In this document: positions 11,363 to 22,463 of the stretch, piece by piece
How the letters are laid out: every line of letters begins with the position of its first letter
How positions within the stretch are numbered: position 1 is the stretch's first letter
NCBI GenBank assembly: GCA_008638375.1
Contig: CM018052.1
Coordinates: forward strand, 17,363,950-17,427,949
Source: Nyssa sinensis
Lineage: Eukaryota > Streptophyta > Magnoliopsida > Cornales > Nyssaceae
DNA length: 64,000 bases
Reading direction: 5' to 3'
Program-made: the position numbers and the translations under genes
Notes under the pieces: generated by a model
The model's database searches: none
Seen by the model: only the letters and a program-made list of their open reading frames with translations
What the model was told of the DNA's origin: nothing

Positions 11363-13737
11363 AAGTTACAAACTGGCCATCCGAATTATGTTCCGTAAGT
11401 TTGAGCACGTGTATTTTATTAGTGTAAAGGTGTGTGAGCTGGTTTGGTGGTGATTTGACTGATTTTAGATATTTTAGGCTGTGAAAAGGGCCAAAAGGGG
11501 CCTTTTTGGGCTCTTAAGTCCCTTTTTTGTGCATAAGTTACAAATCAGACATCCGAATTATGTTTCATAAGTTTGAAATATTTTATTTTATTAGCTTAGA
11601 GGTGTGTGAGCTGGTTTGGTGGTGGTTTAACCATTTTCAGGCATTTTTGGCAATCAAATGGCTAAAAGAAGCCGTTTTAGGTACTTAACTCCCTTTTTTG
11701 TGCATAAGTTGCAAATCAAGCATCCGAATTGTGTTTCATAAGTTTGAGAACTTGTATTTTATTATTATAGAGGTGTGTGAGCTAATTTGGTAGTGATTTG
11801 ACCATTGCCGAACATTTTGGGTGGTCAAATGAGCTGTTTTGGGCGCTTAAGTCCCTTTTTGTGCATAAGTTTCAAATTGGTCATCCGAATTATGTTTTGC
11901 AAGTTTGAGCATGTGTATTTTATTATTTATGAGGTGTCTGCACTGGTTTGGTGATCCTTTGACCATTTTCAAACATTTTGGGCAGGCAAATGGCTAAAAG
12001 AGGCTGTTTTGGGCACTTAAGTCCATTATTTGTGCATAAGTTACAAACCAGGCATCTGAATTGTGTTTTTGTAAGTTTGAGTACATGTATTTTATTATTT
12101 TAGAGGTTTTTGAGCTATATTGGTGGTGTTTTGACCGTTGTTGGGCATTTTGGGCTATCAAAGGAGCTAGAAGTGGTTGTTTTGGGCATTTAGGTCACTT
12201 TTTTGTGCATAAATTACAGACCGATCATCTGAGTTGTGTTTTGTAAGTTTTAGCATGTGTATTTTATTATTCGTGAAATGTGTGAGCTGTTTGGTGGTGC
12301 TTTGACCATTTTTGAGCATTTCGGATAGTCAAAGGACCAAAATGGGCTGTTTTGGACAATTAAGTCCATTTTTTGTGCATAAGCTACAAATCGAGTATTT
12401 GAATTGTGTTTCGTAAGTTTGAAAACATGTATGTTATTAGTTTAGAGGTTTTTGAGCTGGTTGGGTGGTGATTTGACCATTTTAGGCATTTTGAGGGTTT
12501 AAATGGCCAAAATGGGCCATTTCGGAACTTAAGTCCTTTTTTTTTTTTGCATAAGTTGAAAATTGGGAATCCGAATTGTGTTCTGAAAGTTTGAGAACAT
12601 GTATTGATTAGTTTAGAGGTGTGTGATCTATTTTGGTAGTGATTTAACAATTTCTGGGCATTTTGGGCAATCAAAGGGGCAATTTCGACACTTAAGTCCA
12701 TTTGTTTTACATAAGTTGCAAACCGGGAATCCGAATTGTGTTTCCTAAGTTTGAGCATGTGTATTTTATTCATGTAGAGGTGTGTGAGCTAGTTTGGTGG
12801 TGGTTTGACCATTTTTGGGCATTTTGGACAGTCAAATGTCCAAAATGGGCTATTTTGGGCACTTAAGTCCATTTTTTTGCATAAGTTTTAGACCAAGCAT
12901 CCGAATTGTGTTCCATAAGTTTGAACATGTGTATTTTATTTTTATTTTAAAGCATTGTGAGCTGGTTTGGTGGTGGCTTAACCATTTTTGGGCATTTTGG
13001 GCGGCCACTTAAGTCCCTTTTTTTGAATAAGTTGCAAACTGGGCATCCGAATTGTGTTTCATAAGTTTGAGCAAGTGTATTTTATTAGTGTAAAGGTGTG
13101 TGAGCTGGTTTTGTGGTGGTTTGAAAATTTTCGGGCATTTTAGGTAGTCAAATGGGTCATTTTGGTCACTTAAGTCCCTTTTTTTTTGCATAAGTTGCAA
13201 ATTGGGCATCCGAATTATGTTCTATAAATTTAATCACATATATTTTATTAGTTTAGAGGTTTGTGAGCTGGTTTGGTGGTGATTTGACCATTTTATAACA
13301 TTTTGGGCACTCAAGTCCCATTTTTTGCTTAAGTTGCGAACCGAGCATCCGAATTATGTTTTGTAAGTTTAAGCACGTGTAGTCTATTAGTTTAATGGTT
13401 TGTGTGAATTGGTTTGGTGGTCGTTTGACCATTTTCAGGCATTTTGGATAGTCAAATGGCCAAAAGGGTCGTTTTGGCACTTAAATCTCTTTTTTGTGCA
13501 TAAGTTACAAACTGGGCATCCGAATTGTGTTCCATAAGTTTGAGCATGTATATTTTATTAGTTTAATGGCGTGTGAGCTGGTTTGGTGGTGTTTTGACCA
13601 TTTTCAAGCATTTTGGGCATTCAAATGGCCAAAATGGACCATTTGACACTTGAGACCCCCTTTTTTTTTTTGCATAAGTTGTAAACCGAGTATCCAAATT
13701 GTGTTCCGTAAGTTTGAGCATGTGTATTTTATTAGTC
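11363..13737 (+). repeat. Tandem array, about 15 units of ~165 bp, inside the CACTA
   Basis: Each unit carries the ordered blocks CATAAGTTGCAAAC, GGCATCCGAATTGTG, GTAAGTTTGAGCA, GTGTGAGCTGGTTTGGTGGT, TTGACCATTTT, GGGCATTTTGGGC and CACTTAAGTCCC. The word CATAAGTT or a variant recurs near 11364, 11533, 11702, 11863, 12034, 12207, 12377, 12550, 12710, 12880, 13025, 13189, 13330, 13499 and 13671, so spacing varies from about 140 to 173 bp. Reading frames in the array are by-products of the repeat and are not conserved between units. The array ends abruptly at 13737, where transposase-derived sequence begins. Confidence 0.93.
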
Positions 13738-13759
13738 GTGAGGGAATTGGATACGCAAA

Positions 13760-14748
13760 ATTTTCTAATTCTAACAAATGATGCAACTTTTAAACTTACC
13801 AAGATTAAGAAAAGTCGCCCTGTTGCTGTAGTAGTGTCTGAACAATGTCCTCAAGATGGGACAACCTCTGCTCCTACTCAGTGTTACGGCGTTGTGATGC
13901 ATTAGCCCTCTATGTGGTAGCCTAGAATCTCGCATTGTTGTTCACTGAAGATGATGTCGATGTCGACCGAACACCCGCCCCTAAGCCCTGGACCCATCCA
14001 TGCCTCCCCGCCTCTATGCCCCGGACCATCCATACCTTTGCCCCAAAACAACCTCGCCTATCTGGTCATTAGTCATCAGGGTCTCTCCCTCGGGGGTCGA
14101 CTTTTCACATCTATCTAGCATTTCCTCTTCTAAAATGATAAATGTTATGTTATCTATACTACAAATATTTATAAAATTTAAATTTAGTAATAGTGGTATG
14201 TATATAGTAAAAACTTACGTAGAAGGGTTGTGACTCTAGGTCCCACCCAACCCTTTTCTAGGCTAAAGTGCGTCCTGTGCCAAGATCATTAGGGCTGGGT
14301 AACGGACCAGTATTCGGGTCGCACTGCAACAATAATAACACTATTAAACTAAGATTTGAATTGTTGTATTTCTAATATTAAAAAATAGATAGACTTCTAA
14401 TTACCATAGCATGTGGCGTACAAATGAACGTGAACTATCATAGTGATTCACCTGCTGCTTGCTCCTACTCTCCACATTTCTTGCACTAACCACCTTTACA
14501 TTTAAAACAATAATGTTAATATTATTATAATAAATTATCAAAAAATATTAATTGTGCAATTTGATTACCTTGAATTCTTCTATGCCCCACCAGTCGCACA
14601 GGACAACCCAGTTTTCCTAGGACACCCTTCTGTAGGGCTTGCTGCGGGGATCTCTGCTTGCATCTACCTCCTTCATAAAATTCACGTGCAGCTTGTGATG
14701 GTAATCCCTGAAGAGCACCCCCAGGTACCCGTCCACTACCTTTTGCAC
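13760..14748 (-). pseudogene. CACTA transposase remnant (Ptta/En/Spm type), C-terminal exons
   Basis: Minus-strand exon-like pieces. Piece 1 (14748-14569) reads VQKVVDGYLGVLFRDYHHKL, then PYRRVS, a stop, and ENWVVLCDWWGIEEFK. This matches the layout of plant En/Spm transposases, where a (V/L)F(R)xYRxxLH segment precedes a GVxxEDWxxLCD segment. Piece 2 (14493-14405) reads SARNVESRSKQQVNHYDSS then RSFVRH, the family's NxxNRxKxxxxHxxGSRSF block. Piece 3 starts at 14323 after a ttgcag acceptor. Donor sites AAG|GTAATC (14568) and ATG|GTAATT (14404) survive. A coiled-coil-like stretch (EQRLSHLEDIVQTLLQQQ) lies near 13830-13885. The N-terminal part is absent. Confidence 0.75.
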
Positions 14749-16343
14749 GTGTGGTAAATACAAGTCAACATCAAATTTCTCCTACAAAATCATTTCACAT
14801 TAAGATTAGGTATAATGAGAGATTGAGAAAGAGACAATAGTATTGTGTTTTCCCTATGCTTTATTGTAGTGTTTCTATTCAAATTAATAGTCCTTAGTTG
14901 TATTAGGATTATGATAAAAATAGAAGTTTTGATTTCCTAATGAAAATTGTAGTATTCTAACTCTATAAATATAATATAATAGGTCTTTATTATGAAGTTG
15001 TTTTATCAATAAAATATTAATTTTGAATTTTAGAGAAATTATTCTCTTGTTTGGGTAAGGAGTCCTTACTTAGTTTTTGAAGAATTCAACTTGTTTGATT
15101 CTTCTTTTTACGTTTCTATTATTGATATTGAGAATTTATCCACTAGAAAGTATAGTTCGAATTTGTCATCACAAAAAGTAGAAAAAAGAAACCAAACTAT
15201 TACCAAGAAAAGAGAAAACAATTTGGACGAAAGATGGAGGAGAATATATTGATTAATTATGTTTTAAGAAGCAACAAATCTATTGACGATCATAGAACAA
15301 GTGCAAAATATGAAGCAATGAGAAGCTTACAAAAGGATATAAAAAAAATCTGGACCATGGGCCTCAGCTTAGTTGTATGCTTGTAATATTATATTGACTC
15401 TGGGGGCAACCCATTGTGTACCTACACATCTAAAGCCCATTTTGAGTTTATGAATATACTGTTTTGGGCACTTTGAATGTCATTAATGGCCCATTTAACA
15501 TAACCATTGTATCACACTAATAAAGACACGAAGGACAACCCGCACATATGGCCAGTGCTTAAAGAGTCGAAGTTAATTAGGGACAAATAGTAAATAGTAA
15601 ATATTGTTATAAATGAGTGTAAGTTGATTCGAGTAATACGTTATTTAAATTTGTCTCGTTAAAATAAACGAGTCTCTAATTGTGTTCAAACTTAAATGAT
15701 AATTTCTCAAGCCGATTTTGAAAGAACCTCTAATCAAGACGATTACAAGTCGAATTTAAGTAACTTATTTATTTATTTTTTTTATAGTATTAGTCCACCT
15801 ATTAACTTATCAAATTGAACTCAAATTCAATTCAATAAATCAACAAATCTCGAAATATGTTCAAATTTATTTTTTTATCTCGTGAATCGATCGTGAACGA
15901 GACTTTAATTGAACCGAAATTAAATAGCCATTTTTTTTTTATAGTACTAATAGTAAACTCATTGGTGTTTTGTCCAACAGTCTGAGTAGGTATTTATCAT
16001 CCAGTACTCTAAATCAAATGCAGAGGATAAATGAAAACTCTTATGTTTTTTGAACACTCAAAGTTGCCAATCCATTCACATTATTGAATTTTAAAATCAA
16101 ACGTTCAACAGGGTCCATATGGTCCATGCTGGCCTAATCAATTGCTAAACATGAGATCAACTGAAAAACTGAACCTTCTTAATGCTGAGCTTCATTAATC
16201 AATGATATTTTATGAATGCAATAGTACCAACATGCTCTGGTGGGCCTCGATCTTCCTACTGTCGGAGACTACTTGTCGGGTCCATGTATATACAAAACAT
16301 CCACAAACCATCAAAAGGCCCACTGGTCCAACACCCATAACAG

Positions 16344-16560
16344 AAATGTTAATGCTACTTGCAATTTAATGGGGGCGTGTAATATACGTGTACGGCTGAT
16401 CGTACATGAAATAGACATTTGTAATGTATGTATTAGACACTCACGATCTAATTAATGTGTGTATTACACATGCTAGTGTGATCACACATAAAATAAATAC
16501 ATATAATACACGCATTAATTAAATTGTGAATATAAACACTCACAACTAACATTAACATTT
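16344..16560. mobile_element. MITE-like inverted-repeat element (217 bp)
   Basis: The ends are AAATGTTAATGCTA (16344-16357) and TAACATTAACATTT (16547-16560), inverted copies with one mismatch. Inner arms TCTAATTAATGTGTGTATTA (about 16446-16465) and ATAATACACGCATTAATTAA (about 16503-16522) also pair. The transcript could fold into a long imperfect hairpin. No clear target duplication flanks it, so the family is unknown and the true ends may differ by a few bases. Confidence 0.5.
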
Positions 16561-16671
16561 TTCACGCCCATAATTGACTTGGTATAAATGACTCGATCCT
16601 ATCCACTTGAGGGTTATACCAATTTCCTTTCAAGTCCTATGTCATATTTCCAATATTTAAGAAGGTGATTG

Positions 16672-16672
<1 letters not shown>

Positions 16673-16709
<37 letters not shown>
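16673..16709. repeat. (AT)n microsatellite
   Basis: Uninterrupted AT run of about 37 bp. Confidence 0.95.
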
Positions 16710-16710
<1 letters not shown>

Positions 16711-18002
16711 CGTGTTTTAATGCATTATAAAACTCATATAATTTTATTTAGATCTATCAAACACATCATTATTGGTTTTACTTTTTTTTACTCTTTCTTT
16801 TCTTAAATTTTAAAAATGTTATCTTTCATTTTTTTTTTTTATTAAAACTATTATCATGTCTTATTATAAAAGAACTTTTCTTTTAAAAAAGTTGAAACAT
16901 GTTTTTGTTTATTCAAAAATAAATTCTTATAAACTGTATATTTATTTGTTCCTTACCGAAGGACACATTTGAGCAACACTGAAATCAAAATTTTAAGGAC
17001 ATGGGACATGTGTCAACAAAGAAGAGGACTTCTAGTTACCATGTTCGAACAACTAAGCATAAAGAACGACACGGGACATTTTGCATCAACTTGGCCGACT
17101 CAGAGTTAAACCCATGTTTAGGAACATGGGAGAAATTGATAATGGTAAGTAGCGTAGTAGCAGTTTAACATGAAAGTCGCAACTGATAGGTAGAGGTATC
17201 GTGACATACTCTCCTATCTGAATCCGGGGATTTTGATACTACTGTCACGGGTCCAGCTCTAATCCAAAAGTTACAACTGATAGATAGAGATACCAGATCG
17301 CTTATATAATCAAAAACTTCTCTACTTACAACCGATGTGAGATTGTGACAAACTGCTATAAAACATAAATAATGTAAAAAAGTTATTTCATGAACTCACG
17401 AATAACTAAGTAGAAGACGTGCATGATACTTTCAACTAGCACTAACAAATATCAGATTCAGGAGCCTGGATTAATCAAATCCTGCAATATTGTTTCTATC
17501 TTAATTTAGCTAGACATGGCTTGGCAGTAGCAATAACCTAGTCTAACCTAGTTTAACTTCATTTTAGCCTAATTAGCCTAATTATAACCCTTCTACATCG
17601 AGCATCATTTTTTTCACTTCTATTTCACGACCACCGTTGTATTCCAATTCCAACCCATGTACGTTCGTTCTCTGCATCAATCAAGATAATAAAACTTCTT
17701 ATTTGAAATATGTTATTGAGCTTAATTATACATCTAATTTTAATAAATAACAAAATAAATAATTATTGTATGTATTAATTTTGCATTTTGATTATATTTA
17801 ATAAATAATTATTAAACTCCTTTAATATTTATGTAAAAAATTTCTTATGTCTCCTACTCATTACATCAAGAGACTCACAAAATAAAAGAAAAAATAGACG
17901 GATTTTGGGGAAAATTGAAATCACTTGTTTCCAATTTGCTAATTGTTTGAGTTGGAGAAATTACATTAGTTCATTGATTGGAAAGTAGAATAGTGAACCT
18001 AT

Positions 18003-18037
18003 TGTAACACCCCAAAAATTCATTTATGAACATTCAA

Positions 18038-18071
<34 letters not shown>

Positions 18072-18536
18072 GTGTGTATACATATATAAATAAATAAAAG
18101 GATAAGCAAATAATGATGTAATTTGTGGTCATAGAATAAAATGAGCCTATTTAAGCCAAGTGAAAATTTAGAGATATAGTTTTCTAAGATGCCACCATAG
18201 TCATTTAATTAAATCTAAATGATAGAGGTAATCATAAGACTAACTAGAGACTAAAATTCCAACTAGACCTATCTAGTTGAATTCTAAAATCTTTAAGAGA
18301 GAACGGAGAGAGGAGTCAAGAGAGTTTTTCTGATAATCGTACATGTGATACTAATGACTATTTTATAATTGCACACATCTTATAACCAAAATGCAGGATA
18401 TATATATCTGCGTTAGTTAAATTTCAAAATCAATCAAATAATGATAATAATTTTTATCTTATCACAACTCTCCATTCAAATTTTATAAATGTCCCAATAA
18501 TTATGAGTTTTGATCTAACCGAATCAATATCTAACA

Positions 18537-18586
<50 letters not shown>

Positions 18587-18625
18587 GAGAAAGAGAGATG
18601 ACGTTAGCTAAATTAGATTTGACTA
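18003..18625 (+). other. Possible gypsy LTR start and microsatellites
   Basis: TGTAACACCCC at 18003 is a common first word of plant gypsy LTRs. It is followed by an AT/GT microsatellite (18038-18079) and a long TAA run (18540-18585). I cannot find a matching right end or target duplication, so this is only a candidate LTR fragment. Confidence 0.3.
18540..18585. repeat. (TAA)n microsatellite
   Basis: About fifteen AAT/TAA units. Confidence 0.97.
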
Positions 18626-18633
18626 AGAAGAGG

Positions 18634-18776
18634 ATGGAGCTAAGGTGACAGCACCTGATGCAAATCATAGCACAACTTCAAGGGATCTAGTTCAAGTCCC
18701 AATTAAGCCGGTTACGAGAGCACGAGCAAGGAAGTTTAAAGATGCACTAAACGCTAATTGGGTGATTTTCGAATAG
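18634..18776 (+). pseudogene. C-terminal tail of a gypsy polyprotein
   Basis: One open frame of about 47 codons ending in TAG at 18774-18776. It carries the stretch VPIKPVTRARARKFKDALNA, a basic motif (GPxTRARAKKFKEAL) often seen at the end of plant Ty3/gypsy polyproteins. No RT or integrase precedes it, so only the tail survived. Assignment rests on this one motif. Confidence 0.55.
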
Positions 18777-19510
18777 TTTCGACATCGTGTTGTAATCTAG
18801 GCATAACTATCTCATACGAGCTCCAATTGAGATGATTCAAGATGCTATGGAAAGCCAAGAAATAGTTATACAACTTTCATGTTTTGAGTTTTCCTAGATT
18901 CGGGCTTAATCAAGGTCGAAATTGGGCCTGAAGTTGCTGCACCTGCACTATTTAATGAATTTTTGTTAATTAGTTTTAGTCGGTAGTTTAGGATGTTTTG
19001 GGCTTGAAGATGTTTAGCCCATATATTTTATTTAATATAGGCCTTACTCGGTCCTAGGGTTTCATAGAGTGTTTTAAAAAGAACTTGTAGCTGCATTTGG
19101 CAAGATGATGAATTTTTAAGTAAATTGAGAGAGTATTTTATCTGCGGTTCTTTGAAAAACTATTTGAACTTATCGAGATTTCCCGTGGCGTTCACCAACG
19201 ACTTATCAAACGGATTTCCACCATCGTTTGTGGCGTCTTCCTTATACCGAGGTTCTTGTTTCGCACTAAACAACGGATTGAGGTTAAATATACCAAGGTT
19301 CTTGTTTCACACTAAACAATGGGTTGAGGTTAAATATACCGAGTTTCTTGTTTGTCGTAAACAACGAGTTGAGGTCATATATACCAAGGTTCTTATTTTT
19401 CGTAAACAATGAGTCGAGGTCTTCCATTCAGATCTGATTGTAGAACAATCTTGGGTTTCTCTTCGTTGTCAGGTCACGTTATTTTTTTGGCGAGGTTCGC
19501 ATCAGCACCA
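18777..19510 (+). mobile_element. Gypsy 3' UTR/LTR-like segment following the polyprotein tail
   Basis: Non-coding sequence immediately downstream of the gypsy polyprotein tail. It contains TTTAGTCGGTAG- and CCTAGGGTTTC-type leader sequence and ends near GGTTCGCATCA. Limits are not defined by inverted ends or a target duplication. It contains a four-copy minisatellite. Confidence 0.4.
19244..19425 (+). repeat. Four tandem copies of a 45-46-bp unit
   Basis: Units start at 19244, 19290, 19336 and 19381. Each reads ATACC(G/A)AGGTTCTTGTTT, then a CACTAAACAA/CGTAAACAA block, then a (G)GTTGAGGT block. The copies are diverged but in perfect register. The surrounding 95-codon plus-strand ORF simply follows the repeat. 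Confidence 0.88.
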
Positions 19511-20058
19511 CCCGAACCCACCTATTAAAACACATGCAACTCTTCCCCATTTTTCCAACACTATTTGAATATATACCAACCATAGAGTGCTATGAGTAAG
19601 GCAAACTTGCTACATACAATTCAGAGAAAGGAAAGGGTCCTTCGGCTAAGAGACAAATGGACAGAGAGGTGAAGAAAAATGAGAGAAGAAAAGAGAGAAT
19701 GACAAAAAGATATGAAGTGTTGAGTTAAAGCTCATTTATCTTCAAAGCACTGTCTATGCACAATGTTTTAAAACTTAAATCGTTCAATAAATTGAAAAAA
19801 AGACCAAATTACGAATTACTAGTTTAATTGTTAGGTCAATTGAAATTGAATCGTGACATCATAATTACATCATAACTGTATATTATAATTGTTAGTATAC
19901 AAAAAATTATGTAAAACATGAAAGTTTTTTTAAAAAATATATAATAAATTATGCATGAAAAAAAAAATTCATGCTTATAATATATTTTGTTACAAACAAA
20001 AAGATTAAAAATTTTGTATCAAAATCAAGAATACACGTAAAAATTATGTTCAAAGTTA
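19511..20058. other. AT-rich spacer, nothing recognised
   Basis: No ORF, RNA gene or transposon end visible. It becomes strongly AT-rich near 19890-20050, where the Tat element inserted. Confidence 0.5.
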
Positions 20059-20063
20059 TTAAT

Positions 20064-20634
20064 TGATGTACCATAAAATGATAGCCCAACCCGAACTTAA
20101 CACGTGTCTAGGCTTTTATGTGCAGGTCAGGAAGTGATACAAAACTACTCAGATCTGATAGACGTCCCGTGAACAAAACGGTAGGGACTTTCCCTCCCAA
20201 ACAGCAAAGCTCGAAGTATGTGTCTAATATATACTGAGCTGGACATCGCCTTACACACCCTACTAACCTCAGAATAAGGAAACAAAAAGCAACACGGAAA
20301 TTGCCTCTCTTGGATATCTTTTGATCCTTACTTTTGCGGAGATCAGAGTTCAATAAGGAAACTGTCATCTTCAGATAGCCACAAATCCTGAACTTTATGG
20401 CTCCAGATCCTAATCAACTTAAGAGACGAGTAGCCTATAAATGCAACCCTAAGGTGCGTTTTTTAATTACAATCAATTATTCTCTTTCAAGTTCAGTCTT
20501 TCTTCTACTTTTTACTGATTTATCATTGGTGTTGCTACTATCGGAGCCAACCCGGTGGCCCTCTGATCACACTTTCTGAGTTCTTGACAAGAGACGAAGA
20601 GTGAAAGCCCTACTGATAAGAAAGTGCAGCATCA
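20064..20634 (+). mobile_element. 5' LTR of the Tat element
   Basis: 571 bp, TGATGTACC to GCAGCATCA. A TATA box, tataaat, lies at 20436-20442. This LTR would act as promoter for the genomic RNA. The minus-strand ORF inside is also present, with changes, in the 3' LTR and is not a gene. Confidence 0.95.
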
Positions 20635-20635
20635 G

Positions 20636-20652
20636 TTTGGTGTCATCTGTGG
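20636..20652 (+). other. Primer-binding site of the Tat element
   Basis: TTTGGTGTCATCTGTGG one base after the 5' LTR. It resembles the TGG(T/C)GCCGTCTGTGG site of many Tat-lineage elements, with two apparent changes. The priming tRNA cannot be named from memory alone. Confidence 0.7.
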
Positions 20653-20789
20653 AAAACGACGATCATTCCTGCAAAATTCTCAGTCAAAAATAGCTCCCCC
20701 TGTCTTTAAGAAACTATAGCTCCCAATCTTCGTATAAGGAAAGGCTATCAAAACCTCCAAAACCAGCCTCGTATTGGAAGAGGAAGGGG

Positions 20790-22463
20790 GCAAACCTTCG
20801 ATCACATACAACAGCAGCTTGATCGGATCCAACGCCAGTTCGATCTTATGCAGGAGTAGCTCCTTTCCATGTCCTAGGCCTTGGCCTCTATGGCCTAAAA
20901 CCAACAAAGCAATCCAACTCACCCTCTTGCAGGCGTAGCTAATGAAGGGGTTCGACCTCCTACCACTACCACGGGCGGAGGAATTCCTAATATGGAGACC
21001 CCCAACGTGCAATCGGTACACCCCCATGGTACCACTCACATAGGGGGTGACCCCCAACCATCGACCGCACCAGGGAGAGGGATGCTTACCTTCCATCTTA
21101 CTGTCCATTACCAAAGTAAAACAAGGATTCCAACTCCGGCAACTTCAGGGGCCAATCTAGCGCCGCCTAACTTTCAGCCCCCGTCGGCATTAGTACCCCC
21201 AGTCCAAGAGGGGCAACACCCTCCTATCATTACTAGGCAAGATCACCCCTAAAAGTTGGGACTGAGGCTGCGAGGCAAGGGCAGTAACAGCCAATTCTGC
21301 CTAAAATTCCACAAAGGGTGGAGAAAGTAGCAGACTTTATAGAACAAACTGTCCTCACCAAAGGGGTACACGTCCCTCTAGAGCAGGATGAACTAGCAAA
21401 GCTGCTCGGGAGGTTCACCACTTCGTTCACTCCCGACATAATGGTGGAAGAGTGACCTAAGAAATTCATTGTCCCGAAGTTCACCCTATATGAGGGGTTT
21501 AAGGATCCTAGGGACCATTTCTCCTACTATCAACACATGATGGCCTTGCATGGAGCTACCGATGCCTTTATGTGCCATACTTTCGTGATGAGCCTCAAGG
21601 GTACCGCTCTGAAGTGGTTCCACAGCCTTCCTAAGGAGTCGATCATCAACTTCTATGAACTCAGCAGGAGATTCCTTAATCGATTCTTGACCAGCAAAAA
21701 GTTGAGAAAGGGTCTGGAATTCCTACTAACCATAAAGCAGTCCAAGGGGGAATCACTTCGGGAATACATTGCTCGCGGGAATACAGAGCTCACAAAGGTA
21801 ACAGACTGCAGTCTGAGCTTCCTAGTGGCTGTCCTTACCTCTAGCTTGGGCCCTAGATGTTTTTAGGACTTTTTGACAAAAAATCCCCTTACTGACATGG
21901 CAGCACTTATGGAGGTGGCCCGAAAGTACATAAACTTGGAGGATACAAAGATATCTGTCCGAAAGGCTAAAAAGCAAGCTCAGAAGGACAACCATACCCA
22001 GAAGAGGGATTCAGGTGCAACCAAGAAGAGGGTTAGAAGTCCTGACAAGAGGACGATGCCTAGAGCTCAAAACAACCTCAACTCTAGGAGGTACGGAACA
22101 TTCATACCTCTGAATGCCTCCTTCACTCACATACTCCAACAGGTGCAGACACGTAAGGACTTGAGGTGGCCAGATCCATTGAAAAGTAGTCTCGGCTTAA
22201 AGATTAGAACTAATACTGTGGCTTTCATAAAGACCATAGGCACACCATCGATGAATGTAGAGCTCTTAAAAATGAGATCGAACAACTTATTAGAAGAGGG
22301 CGTCTGCTGGAGTTCATCCGAAAGGATGGGAGACAAAACCCCCATAATGATAGGCCATAACAAAGAAGGCCAGAACAGAGGCCTGAACAAAGGGAGGCTC
22401 GGAATGAACAGCCGCGCTAAAATAATCAGGTCATCTTCGTCCTCCATGCTGACAATGCAATGA
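20790..22463 (+). pseudogene. Tat-lineage gag remnant
   Basis: A coiled-coil-like N-terminus reads FDHIQQQLDRIQRQFDLMQE near 20800-20850. A proline-rich linker follows (20990-21250). The capsid-type retrotransposon gag domain spans about 21480-21950 (GTALKWFHSLPKESIINFYE, LSRRFLNRFL, KQSKGESLREYIARGNTEL). A zinc-knuckle-like CGFHKDHRHTIDEC is read at about 22217-22258 in a different frame from the ORF that covers it, so a frameshift separates capsid and knuckle. Stops interrupt at several points, including TAG 21864-21866. The protein would have packaged element RNA. Confidence 0.8.

Larger units (their letters stand above)
10701..14871 (-). mobile_element. CACTA (En/Spm-type) DNA transposon, degenerate
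   Basis: Begins CACTACAGGAGCATTAGCGG at 10701. Its other end, read from the minus strand at 14871, begins CACTACAATAAAGCATAGGG. Both start CACTACA and the inner bases match imperfectly. TTT flanks both sides (10698-10700, 14872-14874), fitting the 3-bp target duplication of CACTA elements. The host LTR is contiguous across the site in its partner copy, so the ends are well supported. Inside, from left to right, are subterminal repeats (10824-10990), a large tandem array (11363-13737) and minus-strand transposase remnants (about 13760-14748). At 4171 bp it is shorter than autonomous family members and cannot encode a working transposase. Confidence 0.88.
10570..15118 (+). mobile_element. Right LTR of the small LTR element, split by a CACTA transposon
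   Basis: Starts TGTAGGATAGATTTGATACC at 10570 and runs to 10700. It resumes at 14872 with TTTCTATTCAAATTAATAG and continues to about 15117 (last shared word TTTACGTTTCT). The two halves align in order with the left LTR (for example ATTAGGATTATGATAAAAAT in both), with a net length near 375 bp. The terminal CA is not clear, and flanking duplications of the whole element are not recognisable. Confidence 0.8.
15119..18002. other. AT-rich stretch without a recognisable gene
   Basis: No coding signature on either strand. It contains a MITE-like inverted repeat and an AT microsatellite (listed separately), plus short homopolymer runs. A phrase resembling 'acaactgatagatagagatacc' occurs twice near 17187 and 17275, a small local duplication. 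Confidence 0.55.

Noticed and set aside
11363..13737. Regular repeats that could be mistaken for a CRISPR array
   Set aside because: Units of ~165 bp are contiguous with no unique spacers, the setting is a plant CACTA transposon, and no cas genes occur.
18003..18013. TGTAACACCCC as proof of a gypsy LTR
   Set aside because: The start word alone is weak. No right end, duplication or second copy was found, so it is listed only as a low-confidence candidate.
20680..21114. 144-codon minus-strand ORF
   Set aside because: Antisense shadow of the Tat gag region, where the plus strand carries recognisable gag features.
21233..21484. Minus-strand ORF in the Tat gag region
   Set aside because: Shadow frame opposite gag-derived sequence without its own motifs.
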